The notes under the pieces: generated by a model
Database searches by the model: none
What the model was told of the DNA's origin: nothing
Seen by the model: only the letters and a program-made list of their open reading frames with translations
In this document: piece after piece, positions 43,701 to 53,537 of the stretch
How positions within the stretch are numbered: position 1 is the stretch's first letter
Layout: each line of letters begins with the position of its first letter
Program-made: the position numbers and the translations under genes
Source of the DNA: Candidatus Kaiserbacteria bacterium
GTDB lineage: Bacteria > Patescibacteriota > Minisyncoccia > Phycocordibacterales > UBA2100
NCBI GenBank assembly: GCA_016217975.1
Contig: JACRFH010000051.1
Span: forward strand, 1-54,592
DNA: 54,592 nt
Direction of reading: 5' to 3'

Positions 43701-44756
43701 ATGCGAGAAGGACCACGAAATTGGGGCAAGAAAATAACGAATACGCTTGGCGCGGGCGTCGTACTTGGCAAGGTTCTCACCGGCATACCTGCAGAAGCAG
43801 GTCCAAGCAAAGTTGCGGGCGCAGAGACTCAGATCCCACCGCGAGCCGAAGCACAGAAAATATCGCAGGATATTTTAAATCCGGCGCTCATACCAGACGC
43901 AGAGCTGCAAGACAAGATGGACAACATGAAACGTACGTACGAATCCCCCAATTTCACCAACGAGCAGTTCTTTCAATTTCTTGGTGACGGGCAGGAGATC
44001 GCCGATTCTTTCTGGAGGGGGAAGAGGGCGGGAATGAAAGTATTCGAATTCAGCGCCGTCGGAAAGAAGAGTCGCGAGCATGATCACAAGAATCTACGCG
44101 AGCCAGCGGGACTCTCCAGAAATTCCGCAGATACGAGCAACATGTTTACGATGTTATTTGCGCCTGATCTCAATGGGAAGGATGCGCGCGTACTCTCGAT
44201 GGCCTCGGGTCACGATCAGCCGGGCTGGTCGCGTGAATATAAAATCTCCGGCGATGTCGCGGCGAAATCGCTTGGTCGCGCGGAGCCTGGTTCCGAATAT
44301 CCTGATTTTGTGGCGATTGCCATGCAAGAGGGTATGCACCAACTCGGCATCACCGTTGGGCCTTCTTCTGCTGGTAATGATCAGTTTGTCGGATACGTAT
44401 TTGATCCAAAGAAAGCGCTCGATCGCGGTTTCTTCCACTTCGATTTCTCGCAAGTTGATTCAAAACTGAAGCATATTGATTTTGATGACATCATGAAAAA
44501 CGGCGAAGTATTCTGCAAAGTTCTCCCTTCTGGCGTGAGCACGGAGACTAATCCTCTCGCGTATAGGTCCGGGACCATGGAGCTTATAATCAAGGAAGGC
44601 AAACCTCGAATCTTCGGGAGCCAGATGATTCAAGCAACCATTACGGAGGGGAAAAAGCCGGATGGTGCCGCGCCGAAGTCCTTTAAGATTCTTTGCTTCG
44701 GGGGACCAGGAATTATTCAGAAGGCGGGCGAGTTGGCAATAGCTGCAGGAAATTGA
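43701..44756 (+). CDS. Hypothetical protein
   Basis: 351-aa intact ORF directly downstream of the giant gene. Confidence 0.7.
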   Translation: MREGPRNWGKKITNTLGAGVVLGKVLTGIPAEAGPSKVAGAETQIPPRAEAQKISQDILNPALIPDAELQDKMDNMKRTYESPNFTNEQFFQFLGDGQEIADSFWRGKRAGMKVFEFSAVGKKSREHDHKNLREPAGLSRNSADTSNMFTMLFAPDLNGKDARVLSMASGHDQPGWSREYKISGDVAAKSLGRAEPGSEYPDFVAIAMQEGMHQLGITVGPSSAGNDQFVGYVFDPKKALDRGFFHFDFSQVDSKLKHIDFDDIMKNGEVFCKVLPSGVSTETNPLAYRSGTMELIIKEGKPRIFGSQMIQATITEGKKPDGAAPKSFKILCFGGPGIIQKAGELAIAAGN

Positions 44757-44816
44757 AAGTGATGATTTCCGGACAAGTCGATGGACTCATGAGAACCATG
44801 TGATAGAATATTGCTT

Positions 44817-45182
44817 ATGGAAAAGGCGATCAAACAACTTGCAAGTGCTGTGAAAAAGGTGGCGGAGAATCTTAAGGACGTGATGGAGACCGTCAATTTT
44901 ATGAAAGACCGCATGGTGACTAAAAGCGAGTTAAAGGAATCAGAAGATCGAGTGAAGACCGAATTGAAGAAGACGGAGGATCGTCTGCGGAGCGAATTCC
45001 ACCAAGAAATCAGCGAGGCCAAAGATGACTTGAGACGAGTAACGAAAGATACGGTGCAAATGGCTAAAGACGAGGTTCTTGAAGCGATTCATCCCACCGA
45101 GAAAGCGGTGGATAAAGATTCAGTTACTCTTGTCGATCATGGAAGACGGCTAGTTCGGATCGAGAAGCATCTTGCTTTATAA
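44817..45182 (+). CDS. Coiled-coil hypothetical protein (ORF extends to 44811)
   Basis: MEKAIKQLASAVKKVAENLKDVMETVNFMKDRMVTKSELKESEDRVKTELKKTEDRLRSEF. Confidence 0.7.
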   Translation: MEKAIKQLASAVKKVAENLKDVMETVNFMKDRMVTKSELKESEDRVKTELKKTEDRLRSEFHQEISEAKDDLRRVTKDTVQMAKDEVLEAIHPTEKAVDKDSVTLVDHGRRLVRIEKHLAL

Positions 45183-45196
45183 ACTAAAGGTACCTT

Positions 45197-45757
45197 ATGA
45201 CCATAGCCTATATCATTCTCGGCATCGTAGTTCTTATCATCCTCTGGGCAATATATGCCTACAACAAATTCGTGACGCTTACCACAAGGGTGAAGGAGGC
45301 TTCGTCGGACATCGATGTGCAATCGAAGCGGCGATTCGATCTCATCCCAAATCTCGTCGAGACGGTGAAAGGCTATGCGAGCCACGAAGCCGGTACCTTG
45401 ACCCGCGTGACGGAAATGCGCACGCGTGCCATGAATGCCACTGCTCCTGCAGAAAAAGCCGAGGCGGAGAACATGCTCTCTGGAGCGCTCAAATCACTTT
45501 TTGCCGTATCAGAGAATTATCCCAACCTGAAAGCCAACGAGAACTTCGTCGAGCTCCAAAAGCAGCTTGAAGACACCGAAAACAAAATGCAAGCAGCGCG
45601 TCGTTTCTACAACTCGGTCGTCCAAGATCTCAACGTCGCCGCGCAAAGCTTCCCCGGCAATATCATAGCCGGCATGGCGGGTTTCAAGCAGTCGGATTTC
45701 TTTGTTCTTTCCGAAGGCGATGCAGCAGCAAAAGAGCCCGTGAAAGTGAAGTTCTAG
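45197..45757 (+). CDS. lemA: LemA family protein
   Basis: YNKFVTLTTRVKEASSDIDVQSKRRFDLIPNLVETVKGYASHE...ARRFYNSVVQDLNVAAQSFPGNIIAG; AAAGG SD. Confidence 0.95.
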   Translation: MTIAYIILGIVVLIILWAIYAYNKFVTLTTRVKEASSDIDVQSKRRFDLIPNLVETVKGYASHEAGTLTRVTEMRTRAMNATAPAEKAEAENMLSGALKSLFAVSENYPNLKANENFVELQKQLEDTENKMQAARRFYNSVVQDLNVAAQSFPGNIIAGMAGFKQSDFFVLSEGDAAAKEPVKVKF

Positions 45758-45780
45758 CCGCCGTTTGTTATAGTGCTGCA

Positions 45781-46674
45781 ATGGCATCGCTTTACACGCA
45801 AGAAGGAAAGAACATCTTTCGCACATGGGTGTTGATGGGAGTGTTCCTCATTATCGTTATTCTCATTGGATGGGGCGTTTCGGTGTATTTGGGCGATAAC
45901 AGTATTCTCTACGTGGCGCTCGGATTTGCACTCGTCTCCAATGTCGGGGCCTACTGGTTTTCAGACAAAGTGGCAATTGCATCGGTGGGAGCCAAGCCCG
46001 CGGACGAGACGCAGTACAAAGAGCTGCATCGTCTCGTCGAAAATCTCGCGATTACCGCAGGGCTCCCCAAGCCGCGCGTCTATATAATAGAAGATTCTGC
46101 GCCCAACGCTTTCGCCACGGGGCGCGACAAGAATCATGCGGTGATAGCAGTGACGACCGGATTGCTCTCCGTGATGAACAGAAGCGAACTCGAAGGAGTG
46201 ATTGCGCATGAACTCTCACACGTGGGTAATCGGGATATTTTGGTGATGACGGTCGCCGTCGTCTTGGTAGGGTTCATATCGGTACTTGCAAATATCTTTC
46301 TGCGGATGAGCTATTTAGGAGGAGATAGGCGAGACAAAAATGCAGGGCCACTCATTGCGGTCGCCGTAATTCTCGCGATGATCTTGGCACCGATCGCGGC
46401 GCAGCTTATCCAGCTCGCGATCTCGCGCAAGAGAGAGTTCTTGGCTGACGCCGATGGCGCGCTTCTCACGCGCTATCCAGAAGGCCTCGCCTCGGCACTG
46501 CAGAAGCTTGGCTCGTATGAGGCTCCGATGCTTCGGGCATCCACGACGACAGCACATTTGTTCATCTCAAACCCCTTCGGGGCCCATCCCGCTGGGGAGT
46601 GGTTGGCAAATCTATTTAGTACACATCCCCCGATTCCAGATCGAGTTGCGGCACTTACCGAGATGAACGTTTGA
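45781..46674 (+). CDS. htpX: HtpX-like M48 family metalloprotease
   Basis: APNAFATGRDKNHAVIAVTTGLL; LEGVIAHELSHVGNRDI (HExxH); SRKREFLADADGA; LFSTHPPIPDRVAAL. Confidence 0.95.
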   Translation: MASLYTQEGKNIFRTWVLMGVFLIIVILIGWGVSVYLGDNSILYVALGFALVSNVGAYWFSDKVAIASVGAKPADETQYKELHRLVENLAITAGLPKPRVYIIEDSAPNAFATGRDKNHAVIAVTTGLLSVMNRSELEGVIAHELSHVGNRDILVMTVAVVLVGFISVLANIFLRMSYLGGDRRDKNAGPLIAVAVILAMILAPIAAQLIQLAISRKREFLADADGALLTRYPEGLASALQKLGSYEAPMLRASTTTAHLFISNPFGAHPAGEWLANLFSTHPPIPDRVAALTEMNV

Positions 46675-46683
46675 CCTGATAGC

Positions 46684-46707
46684 AATATACCGATATATCG
46701 GTATATT
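46684..46707. promoter_or_regulatory. Perfect 24-nt palindrome, copy 1 (putative operator)
   Basis: AATATACCGATATATCGGTATATT. Confidence 0.85.
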
Positions 46708-46727
46708 ATCGGGACCGGATAAACTGT

Positions 46728-47135
46728 TTATTTTCTTCTTTCGTCAAGGAATTTCCAGCGACCAGGGCCCGCGATGGGTGGCATGCGGAATTCCAGTATC
46801 TTCTCAAGAAAGCGAATTATCGCGTCCGCTCGGTTACCCGTAAGACTCGTCAGTATCTGACGGTATGAGCCAGCAAGAATGTGGCGATGTAAACGTTTGA
46901 GGGTCGAAGTACTTACTTTAAGTGTCTTTGATATCCGATAATATGAGAAATCATTCTCAAGCATTACGATCATTGCCAACCGTTTGGCGAGCATGATCTT
47001 TTCTGTCTGTGTGAGAAGCTCGCCGAGGATCGCTTGTCGACGGGCTGAGCCACCGGAGAGAATAGATCTCAGAAAATTGTCCTTGATGCGCTTCTCGACG
47101 CGCGACTTCATGCGATATTTTGAGATATGGGTCAT
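46728..47135 (-). CDS. TrpR/YerC-like DNA-binding regulator
   Basis: LGELLTQTEKIMLAKRLAMIVMLENDFSYYRISKTLKVSTSTLKRLHRHI. Confidence 0.75.
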   Translation of the reverse strand: MTHISKYRMKSRVEKRIKDNFLRSILSGGSARRQAILGELLTQTEKIMLAKRLAMIVMLENDFSYYRISKTLKVSTSTLKRLHRHILAGSYRQILTSLTGNRADAIIRFLEKILEFRMPPIAGPGRWKFLDERRK

Positions 47136-47150
47136 GATTGAGCGAGGTAC

Positions 47151-47174
47151 AATATACCGATATATCGGTATAAT
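47151..47174. promoter_or_regulatory. Near-identical palindrome, copy 2, upstream of the regulator gene (putative autoregulatory operator)
   Basis: AATATACCGATATATCGGTATAAT (perfect over 47153-47172). Confidence 0.85.
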
Positions 47175-47200
47175 AGCATGGGAACTTCAACAACTGTCGA

Positions 47201-47229
47201 TTGAGTTGGTTGTCCAATTGCACTATACT
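47201..47229 (+). promoter_or_regulatory. tRNA-Ser promoter
   Basis: TTGAGT-N17-TATACT, 12 nt before the mature tRNA 5' end. Confidence 0.7.
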
Positions 47230-47240
47230 ATCGCTCACAC

Positions 47241-47325
47241 GGAGGGTTCGCATAGCGGTCTAGTGCGCGCGCTTGGAAAGCGCGTATACCGCAAGGTATC
47301 GAGGGTTCGAATCCCTCACCCTCCG
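47241..47325 (+). tRNA. tRNA-Ser (anticodon GGA), CCA not encoded
   Basis: GGAGGGT...ACCCTCC acceptor stem; CGCGCGCTTGGAAAGCGCG anticodon arm; variable arm; GAGGGTTCGAATCCCTC T arm. Confidence 0.95.
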
Positions 47326-47328
47326 CCC

Positions 47329-47667
47329 ATGCATAGAGTCGCAGCGGACTTCGTTTTTTTTATACACGCCCTTGTAGTCGTGATCGTGCTATTCGGCTGG
47401 CTTTTTCAGAGTCTTTGGTATGTCTACATCGCGGTACTTCTCGGCACACTTTTTTCGGAGCTGTTCTTTTCATACTGCCTCTTGAGCAAGTGGGAATTCG
47501 TCTTGCGCAAGAAAATAGACCCATTTCTCGACTACGAATACGAGTTCGCGAGCTACTATACCTACCGCATCACGCGAGGGCATCTGTCTGGGCCGTTTCT
47601 GCACACCGCCGGTACGATATTCGTCTCGCTTTCGCTCGTGATAAACCTCTCATTTCGCTTCTTCTAA
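47329..47667 (+). CDS. DUF2784-like membrane protein (ORF track extends to 46984 through the tRNA)
   Basis: FFIHALVVVIVLFGWLFQSLWYVYIAVLLGTLFSELFFSYCLLSKWEFVLRKKIDP; starts 3 nt after the tRNA. Confidence 0.75.
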   Translation: MHRVAADFVFFIHALVVVIVLFGWLFQSLWYVYIAVLLGTLFSELFFSYCLLSKWEFVLRKKIDPFLDYEYEFASYYTYRITRGHLSGPFLHTAGTIFVSLSLVINLSFRFF

Positions 47668-47741
47668 GATATACAGGGGGGCCTATGGACATCTGCGAAG
47701 TACTGGTATAGTTATCGCACTTAGCAATTAAGCGAATCTAT

Positions 47742-47996
47742 ATGGCGAAATCGAATACCGCATTTATGAAGCCGATGAATATAAGCGATGAGCTTGCCGA
47801 AGTGGTCGGCCCAGGCCCGATGCCGCGCTCGGAGGTGGTGAAGAAGCTCTGGATCTATATCAAGAAGAATAATCTGCAAGATCCGAGCAACAAGCGCAAT
47901 ATCAATGCGGATGCCGCCCTCAAGAAGGTATTTGGCGGCAAGGCGGTCGTCAACATGTTTGAGATGACGAAGCTTGTCTCAAAGCATCTCTCATAG
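47742..47996 (+). CDS. SWIB/MDM2 domain protein
   Basis: FMKPMNISDELAEVVGPGPMPRSEVVKKLWIYIKKNNLQDPSNKRNINADAALKKVFGG. Confidence 0.93.
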   Translation: MAKSNTAFMKPMNISDELAEVVGPGPMPRSEVVKKLWIYIKKNNLQDPSNKRNINADAALKKVFGGKAVVNMFEMTKLVSKHLS

Positions 47997-48020
47997 CCCT
48001 TTTTGAGGGTCGTCTGCGGC

Positions 48021-48893
48021 CTACTTCGCAAAGTCGAAGGCTATGAGTGCGCTCCAGGCCAGAATCACTACAAGTGAAAAAAGAAAGACTTTTCGTGCTG
48101 CACGCGAGTTCTCGTCTGTGCGAAATAGGGCAAGTGCAAGCGAAAGCCACGCGACACACAAAAGTGTCATGACAATGAAGTATGCGCGGCCGACATATCC
48201 GTATGCAAAAAGCGAGAGCGCAGCGATGCCAAAGGCGATAATGTAGAGCACGATCTGCGTCTTGGCCTGACAAATACTTTTGACGGGAAGAATCGGGATT
48301 GATGCAGCTGCGTAATCCTGCAAGCGATATATTCCTATTGCAAAGAAGTGCGGCATCTGCCAGAGAATAAGTATTGCAAAAAGCAGTATCGCGCCACGGT
48401 CGACAGTGTTTGCGACTGCAGCGTACCCCAAAACCGGCGGCACAGCTCCCGCAAGCGCGCCCACGAGCGTTGCGTGCACACTCACGCGCTTGAGCGGCGT
48501 ATAAAATCCGAGATACACGGCGAATCCAAAAAACGAAACGCATGCGGCGAGGAGATTTACATGAAATATCAGTAGTATGAATCCTGAAATTCCAAGAATG
48601 CTTCCATAGGCAATTGCGTTAAACGTGGGAATGGTGCCCACGACGAGCGCGCGATCCTTGGTCCTCTCCATTTGCGCATCGATGTCACGATCAAGGAGAT
48701 TGTTGAAGACGCATGCGGATGCGACGACGAGCGATAGTCCGGCAATCGTGGCAATGAAGAGGGGAAGACTAATCGTGCCATGCGATGCCAGCAAAAATCC
48801 TGCAGCCGCTGTTATCCCGTTTCCATATATGATGCCGGGCTTTGCCAATCGGTAGTACGCGTCAATCATCATAGTTGTATGGTTATTGATCAA
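48021..48893 (-). CDS. cyoE: Protoheme IX farnesyltransferase (heme O synthase)
   Basis: YYRLAKPGIIYGNGITAAAGFLLAS; CVFNNLLDRDIDAQMERTKDRALVVG; LGAL-type UbiA fold; adjacent to cyoD. Confidence 0.93.
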   Translation of the reverse strand: MINNHTTMMIDAYYRLAKPGIIYGNGITAAAGFLLASHGTISLPLFIATIAGLSLVVASACVFNNLLDRDIDAQMERTKDRALVVGTIPTFNAIAYGSILGISGFILLIFHVNLLAACVSFFGFAVYLGFYTPLKRVSVHATLVGALAGAVPPVLGYAAVANTVDRGAILLFAILILWQMPHFFAIGIYRLQDYAAASIPILPVKSICQAKTQIVLYIIAFGIAALSLFAYGYVGRAYFIVMTLLCVAWLSLALALFRTDENSRAARKVFLFSLVVILAWSALIAFDFAK

Positions 48894-49242
48894 TCATATA
48901 TGCATCCTTCTCCTCGCTGCTCATCTGCATCATGTTGTAATTGAGATTCTGCATGATCCAGAGCGATCCGGCGGCCAAAATGATGACAATGAGAAGTGCG
49001 AAATAGAGCACAGAGAGATCCCAGTATGGCTTCGTGCCCTTACCAAGACGCAAGAAGAAAAGAAGCTGCACAAAAAGTTGCGCGACGGCGAGTCCTACGA
49101 GTGCAAAGACGAGTGTCCCTCCCGCAAGTATATGTCCTGCAACGAGTGCGAAAGCGGCGAGCGTGAGCGCGATCGAGATAACGAATCCGAGCGTGTATGA
49201 CGCGAATGTTCCGTGAGCTTGATGAAGCGTTGAGTGCTCCAT
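48883..49242 (-). CDS. cyoD: Cytochrome bo3 quinol oxidase subunit IV
   Basis: TFASYTLGFVISIALTLAAFALVAGHIL...VGLAVAQLFVQLLFFLRLG. Confidence 0.88.
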   Translation of the reverse strand: MEHSTLHQAHGTFASYTLGFVISIALTLAAFALVAGHILAGGTLVFALVGLAVAQLFVQLLFFLRLGKGTKPYWDLSVLYFALLIVIILAAGSLWIMQNLNYNMMQMSSEEKDAYMIDQ

Positions 49243-49243
49243 A

Positions 49244-49822
49244 TTAAATAGTTCCCATCAAATACACGATGGTGAAAATGAATATCCAGACAATATCGAG
49301 AAAGTGCCAGAACAATGTGAGGCACAAGAGTCTCCGCAGCACTACTTCCGTAAGACCGTCAAAGAAAGTCTGTGCAATCAGAAACATCATCCACAGGGAG
49401 CCGAGCGTGACATGCAATCCATGCGTGCCCACAAGAGTAAAGAACGACGAGAGAAATGCGCTTCTCGTCCAGCTGTTGCCATCATGAACTAATTTCACAA
49501 ATTCGTTTAATTCGAGTCCGATAAATGTCAGACCGAGAACGAGCGTAATCGCGAGAAAGATAATTACCTGATTGCGCCGTCCTTTGTACGCCGAAAGCAT
49601 CGCGAGTCCTACAGTAAAACTGCTGGTAAGAAGGATAAGAGTCTCGGCAAGGACAAAAGTAAGACTAAAGAGTTCGCGCCCCGAGGGCCCTCCATAGGTG
49701 TTTCCGTGCAGTACTGCATACGTCGCAAAGAGGCTCGCGAAAAGCACGCAATCGCTCATGAGGTATATCCAGAATCCAAGGGTAACCCTTGGAGTGATGT
49801 CATGCGGGTGATCAATGGTCAT
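49244..49822 (-). CDS. cyoC: Cytochrome bo3 quinol oxidase subunit III
   Basis: [24 protein letters not shown]...[21 protein letters not shown]...[20 protein letters not shown]. Confidence 0.93.
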   Translation of the reverse strand: MTIDHPHDITPRVTLGFWIYLMSDCVLFASLFATYAVLHGNTYGGPSGRELFSLTFVLAETLILLTSSFTVGLAMLSAYKGRRNQVIIFLAITLVLGLTFIGLELNEFVKLVHDGNSWTRSAFLSSFFTLVGTHGLHVTLGSLWMMFLIAQTFFDGLTEVVLRRLLCLTLFWHFLDIVWIFIFTIVYLMGTI

Positions 49823-51744
49823 ATAGTGATCGTGTATTCCGTGTGCTCATCAAGCATGCGAAACAATATGCAAACAATTCCTCCAACGAGAGCGACCGGG
49901 ATGAGCCATATGATGTGCCAGATGATTGCGAATCCCGCGACAAAACTAAAACCCGCAATATATAAACCAAGGCCGGTATCTTTTTGCATCACAATATCAT
50001 CATGTTCGGCGGGGTGAATGACAGACGAATGTTTTGCTGCCCAAAAAGCATCATGGCCGTATACGTGAGGGATATGCGTGAAGTTGTATGCGGGTGGAGG
50101 CGACGGAGTGAACCACTCCAAGTTTCTCCCATTCCACGGGTCGCCGGTAGTATCGCGGTACTTATGACGACGTCGGTAACTCACGATAAGTTGGAGTACC
50201 TGGAGTGCCGCACCGCACGCAATGATGACGACTCCAATTCCTGCGATTATAAATAGCGGTCGCCAGCCAGTGGAGAGGTCATAGTGGTCAAGTCGGCGCG
50301 TTGCGCCCATGAAGCCCAATATATAGAGCGGTACAAAAGCGACGACGAAGCCGACGATCCATAGCCACGCAGCAATCTTTCCAAGAGTTTCATCCAAGCG
50401 GTATCCGAATATTTTGGGGAACCAGTAGGTGAGTCCTGCAAAATATCCGAAGAGCACGCCGCCGACGATCATCGTGTGGAAATGCGCGACCAGAAATAGA
50501 CTGTTGTGCAACTGGAAATCTGCAGCAGGAATCGACATCAACACTCCCGCAGCGCCGCCGAGTGTAAATGTGACGACAAACCCGAAAAACCATATCATCG
50601 GCGAGGTAAAGAGAATACGCCCGCGGAACATCGTAAAGAGCCAGTTGAAGATCTTCACGCCTGTCGGGATTGCGATCACCATCGTCATGATACCGAAAAA
50701 TGCATTTACATTTGCGCCTGCGCCCATCGTAAAGAAATGATGCAGCCATACGAGGAAGGAGAGTACGGTGATCGAGATAGTGGCGATGACCATCGAGGTG
50801 TATCCAAAAAGTCTCTTTTGAGAAAAGACCGGTACGATTTCTGAAAAGACGCCAAATGCCGGCAGTATCAAAATATAGACCTCGGGGTGTCCCCACGACC
50901 AAATGAGATTGATGTACATCATCGGATTTCCGCCAAAGTCGGAAGTGAAGAAATGCATGCCGGCAAACCTATCAAGAAAGAGCATGCCAAGCGTCCCGGT
51001 GAGGATAGGGAAGGCGAAGATAACAAGCACCATGCTGGCGGCTGCGGTCCAGACAAAAATTGGCATGCGCATCAGAGTCATCCCAGGAGAGCGCATCGTG
51101 AGGATGGTCGTCAGGAAATTGATGCCGGAGAAAAGCGACCCCAATCCCGCGATCTGCAGCGCCCAGATGTAATAATCAACGCCGACCCCGGGGCTGTATG
51201 CGATTTCGGATAGCGGCGGATATGCGAGCCAGCCCGTTGCGGCAAACTCGCCGATCACGAGCGAACAATTGACGAGAAGTGCGCCCGCGACGAAAAGCCA
51301 GAAGGAAAGGGAATTGAGAAATGGAAATGCAACATCACGCGCTCCGATCTGCAATGGCACGATGAGATTCAAGAGGCCAAACATAAATGGCATTGCGACG
51401 AAAAAGATCATGATGACACCGTGTGCCGTAAATATTTGATCGAAGTGCGCGGGGGCGAGAAATCCTTGGTCCGATCCGACGGAGACCGCCTGTTGCGCGC
51501 GCATCATGCCCGCATCAATCATGCCGCGCGCGAGCATCACCACTGCCGCGATGAGGTACATCACGCCGATCTTTTTGGGATCAAGCGACGTGAGCCACTC
51601 GCTCCAAAGCCATTTCCAGAGTCTGAAATACGTCAGTAGAGATATGACTACGAGGCCACCAATAACGACAACGCTTGCTCCCGCGATTGCGATAGGATCG
51701 GACGGGATTGCAGCAAGGGTGAGTCTTCCAAGCATATTATTCAT
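49819..51744 (-). CDS. cyoB: Cytochrome bo3 quinol oxidase subunit I
   Basis: [56 protein letters not shown]: heme-copper oxidase ligands and proton-channel residues. Confidence 0.96.
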   Translation of the reverse strand: MNNMLGRLTLAAIPSDPIAIAGASVVVIGGLVVISLLTYFRLWKWLWSEWLTSLDPKKIGVMYLIAAVVMLARGMIDAGMMRAQQAVSVGSDQGFLAPAHFDQIFTAHGVIMIFFVAMPFMFGLLNLIVPLQIGARDVAFPFLNSLSFWLFVAGALLVNCSLVIGEFAATGWLAYPPLSEIAYSPGVGVDYYIWALQIAGLGSLFSGINFLTTILTMRSPGMTLMRMPIFVWTAAASMVLVIFAFPILTGTLGMLFLDRFAGMHFFTSDFGGNPMMYINLIWSWGHPEVYILILPAFGVFSEIVPVFSQKRLFGYTSMVIATISITVLSFLVWLHHFFTMGAGANVNAFFGIMTMVIAIPTGVKIFNWLFTMFRGRILFTSPMIWFFGFVVTFTLGGAAGVLMSIPAADFQLHNSLFLVAHFHTMIVGGVLFGYFAGLTYWFPKIFGYRLDETLGKIAAWLWIVGFVVAFVPLYILGFMGATRRLDHYDLSTGWRPLFIIAGIGVVIIACGAALQVLQLIVSYRRRHKYRDTTGDPWNGRNLEWFTPSPPPAYNFTHIPHVYGHDAFWAAKHSSVIHPAEHDDIVMQKDTGLGLYIAGFSFVAGFAIIWHIIWLIPVALVGGIVCILFRMLDEHTEYTITI

Positions 51745-52534
51745 TCGTGTTCAGTGATTTGGGACGTGTAAATTTTTGCACAATAGAATTATACAGACTC
51801 TCATCGGTCCACGCATAGTAGGATACTGGCGAATTCTCGCTCGGCATTGCAAGCGTATTGTAATGTCGTAGGTCAAGAACATCGGGGGATTTACGGACCT
51901 CCGTAATCCATTTCTGATACTCTTCTTCTGCTACAGCGACCGCATTGAATTTCATTCCAGCAAAACCGCGCCCACTGAAATTAGCCGACGCTCCAGAATA
52001 GATGCCTGGCGCATCCGCCATGAGATGCAGCTGTGTCGACATCCCAGCCATCGCATATATCTGCCCGCCAAGTTGCGGGATCCAAAAAGAATTCATCGGT
52101 GCATCGGAGGTGATTTGGAAATTGATCGGACGTAAAGCAGGAAATTCCACGAGATTCACGCTCGCGATACGTTCTTCTGGATAGATGAAAAGCCATTTCC
52201 AATCGAGTGCTACTACTTGTATCGTCAGTGGCGGTTGTGACGAATCCAGTGGTTTGAAAGGATCAAGATCATGACTCGATGTCCATGCAATTCCTGCGAG
52301 CGCGGCAATAATGAGCGAGGGAATCGCCCACCACACAAACTCTTCCAATCTATTGTGTTCCCAATTCGGGGTGTATTTTGCTTTGCTGTTTCCCGCGCGG
52401 TAGCGCCAGGCAATCGCAAAGGTGAGAATAAACACGGGAATTACGACAAGCGCCATAAGGACGGCAGCGGTGACGATCAGATCTTTTTCTGCCAGGCCGA
52501 CGACACCTTTGGGATCCAAGATGGGGATATTCAT
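51737..52534 (-). CDS. cyoA: Cytochrome bo3 quinol oxidase subunit II (no CuA cysteines seen)
   Basis: [71 protein letters not shown]. Confidence 0.93.
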   Translation of the reverse strand: MNIPILDPKGVVGLAEKDLIVTAAVLMALVVIPVFILTFAIAWRYRAGNSKAKYTPNWEHNRLEEFVWWAIPSLIIAALAGIAWTSSHDLDPFKPLDSSQPPLTIQVVALDWKWLFIYPEERIASVNLVEFPALRPINFQITSDAPMNSFWIPQLGGQIYAMAGMSTQLHLMADAPGIYSGASANFSGRGFAGMKFNAVAVAEEEYQKWITEVRKSPDVLDLRHYNTLAMPSENSPVSYYAWTDESLYNSIVQKFTRPKSLNTNE

Positions 52535-53442
52535 GGGGTTGAGAGCGTGCGTGCGAGTCCCATCAGAATATCACGCTCACGCGCGCGAAGCTTCGTTTTT
52601 TTGATCGCGTCGCATGCACGATCTACATTTCGTTCGATCGCTTTGAGCGAAGCTTGCCGCGCGCCGCTTTCATTAAAAATGCGGAGCGCGGATGATATCT
52701 CGCCTTTAGTAAGTGGACGCTTCTTGGCGTAGAGTTTTTCGAGACGCTTGTCGTCGGCCAGGAAAAAAGGGAGCGTGCGTTTATGCTCCCGAATATCGCT
52801 CTGCGCATCCTTACCCGTTTCCTTTTTTGTACTCCATATCGATCGGTAATCGTCGGCAAGCTGGAACGCAGTACCAAGCGATCTGCCAAAGAGGCGCAGC
52901 TTCGCACACTCTTTTTTCGTCTGTCTGGTGCATATTCCTGCCGCCTCGGCTGCGGCACCAAAAAGCGCGCCCGTTTTTTTCTCGGTCATTTCCATGCACG
53001 TCTCAATTGTGCCCTTGCCTTCTGCAAGCTCAAAATCCAAATGTTGTCCCTCGATCACTTCTGCAAAAGCCGCAAATAGAATCTTAGCGACAGCCGCGTT
53101 TGACGCGGCCGCCTCGCACGCCATGATGTTCAGAGCATCTCCCGCATTGATCGCCATCGGAATTCCATACTTTTTCCAAAGCGTCGGCTTGTTGCGCCGC
53201 GTCTCGTCGCCATCTTCGATATCATCATGTATCAATGTAAAATTATGAAAAAGCTCGATCGCAATCGCCGCATCCATCGCTACTTTCTTCTTTCCATATC
53301 CTGCAGCAACCGTCAGGCACAGCAACGGCCGCAGTCTTTTGCCGCTTCCTTGGAGCGCATAAGCAAGCATTTTGCTCATCGGACTCTTTGTCTTTGCCAA
53401 TACTTTTCGTAGCTGCTTGTCAATTTCTTTTGCCTTGAGCAT
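52531..53442 (-). CDS. Polyprenyl (farnesyl/geranylgeranyl-type) diphosphate synthase
   Basis: LFHNFTLIHDDIEDGDETRRNKPTLWKKYG (first DDxxD) and AFQLADDYRSIW; ATGA overlap with cyoA. Confidence 0.88.
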   Translation of the reverse strand: MLKAKEIDKQLRKVLAKTKSPMSKMLAYALQGSGKRLRPLLCLTVAAGYGKKKVAMDAAIAIELFHNFTLIHDDIEDGDETRRNKPTLWKKYGIPMAINAGDALNIMACEAAASNAAVAKILFAAFAEVIEGQHLDFELAEGKGTIETCMEMTEKKTGALFGAAAEAAGICTRQTKKECAKLRLFGRSLGTAFQLADDYRSIWSTKKETGKDAQSDIREHKRTLPFFLADDKRLEKLYAKKRPLTKGEISSALRIFNESGARQASLKAIERNVDRACDAIKKTKLRARERDILMGLARTLSTP

Positions 53443-53537
53443 GCGTCAATTGTACTCGCGGCACACAAGATGAAGAAATGACCCACACCCCCGTCCGGGT
53501 CGTTTTTGAGCTTGCATTTGCTTGATATAATGCGGGC

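Noticed and set aside
46984-47328. N-terminal part of the 227-aa plus-strand ORF
   Set aside because: Runs through antisense of the TrpR-like gene and through the tRNA; true start is most likely 47329.
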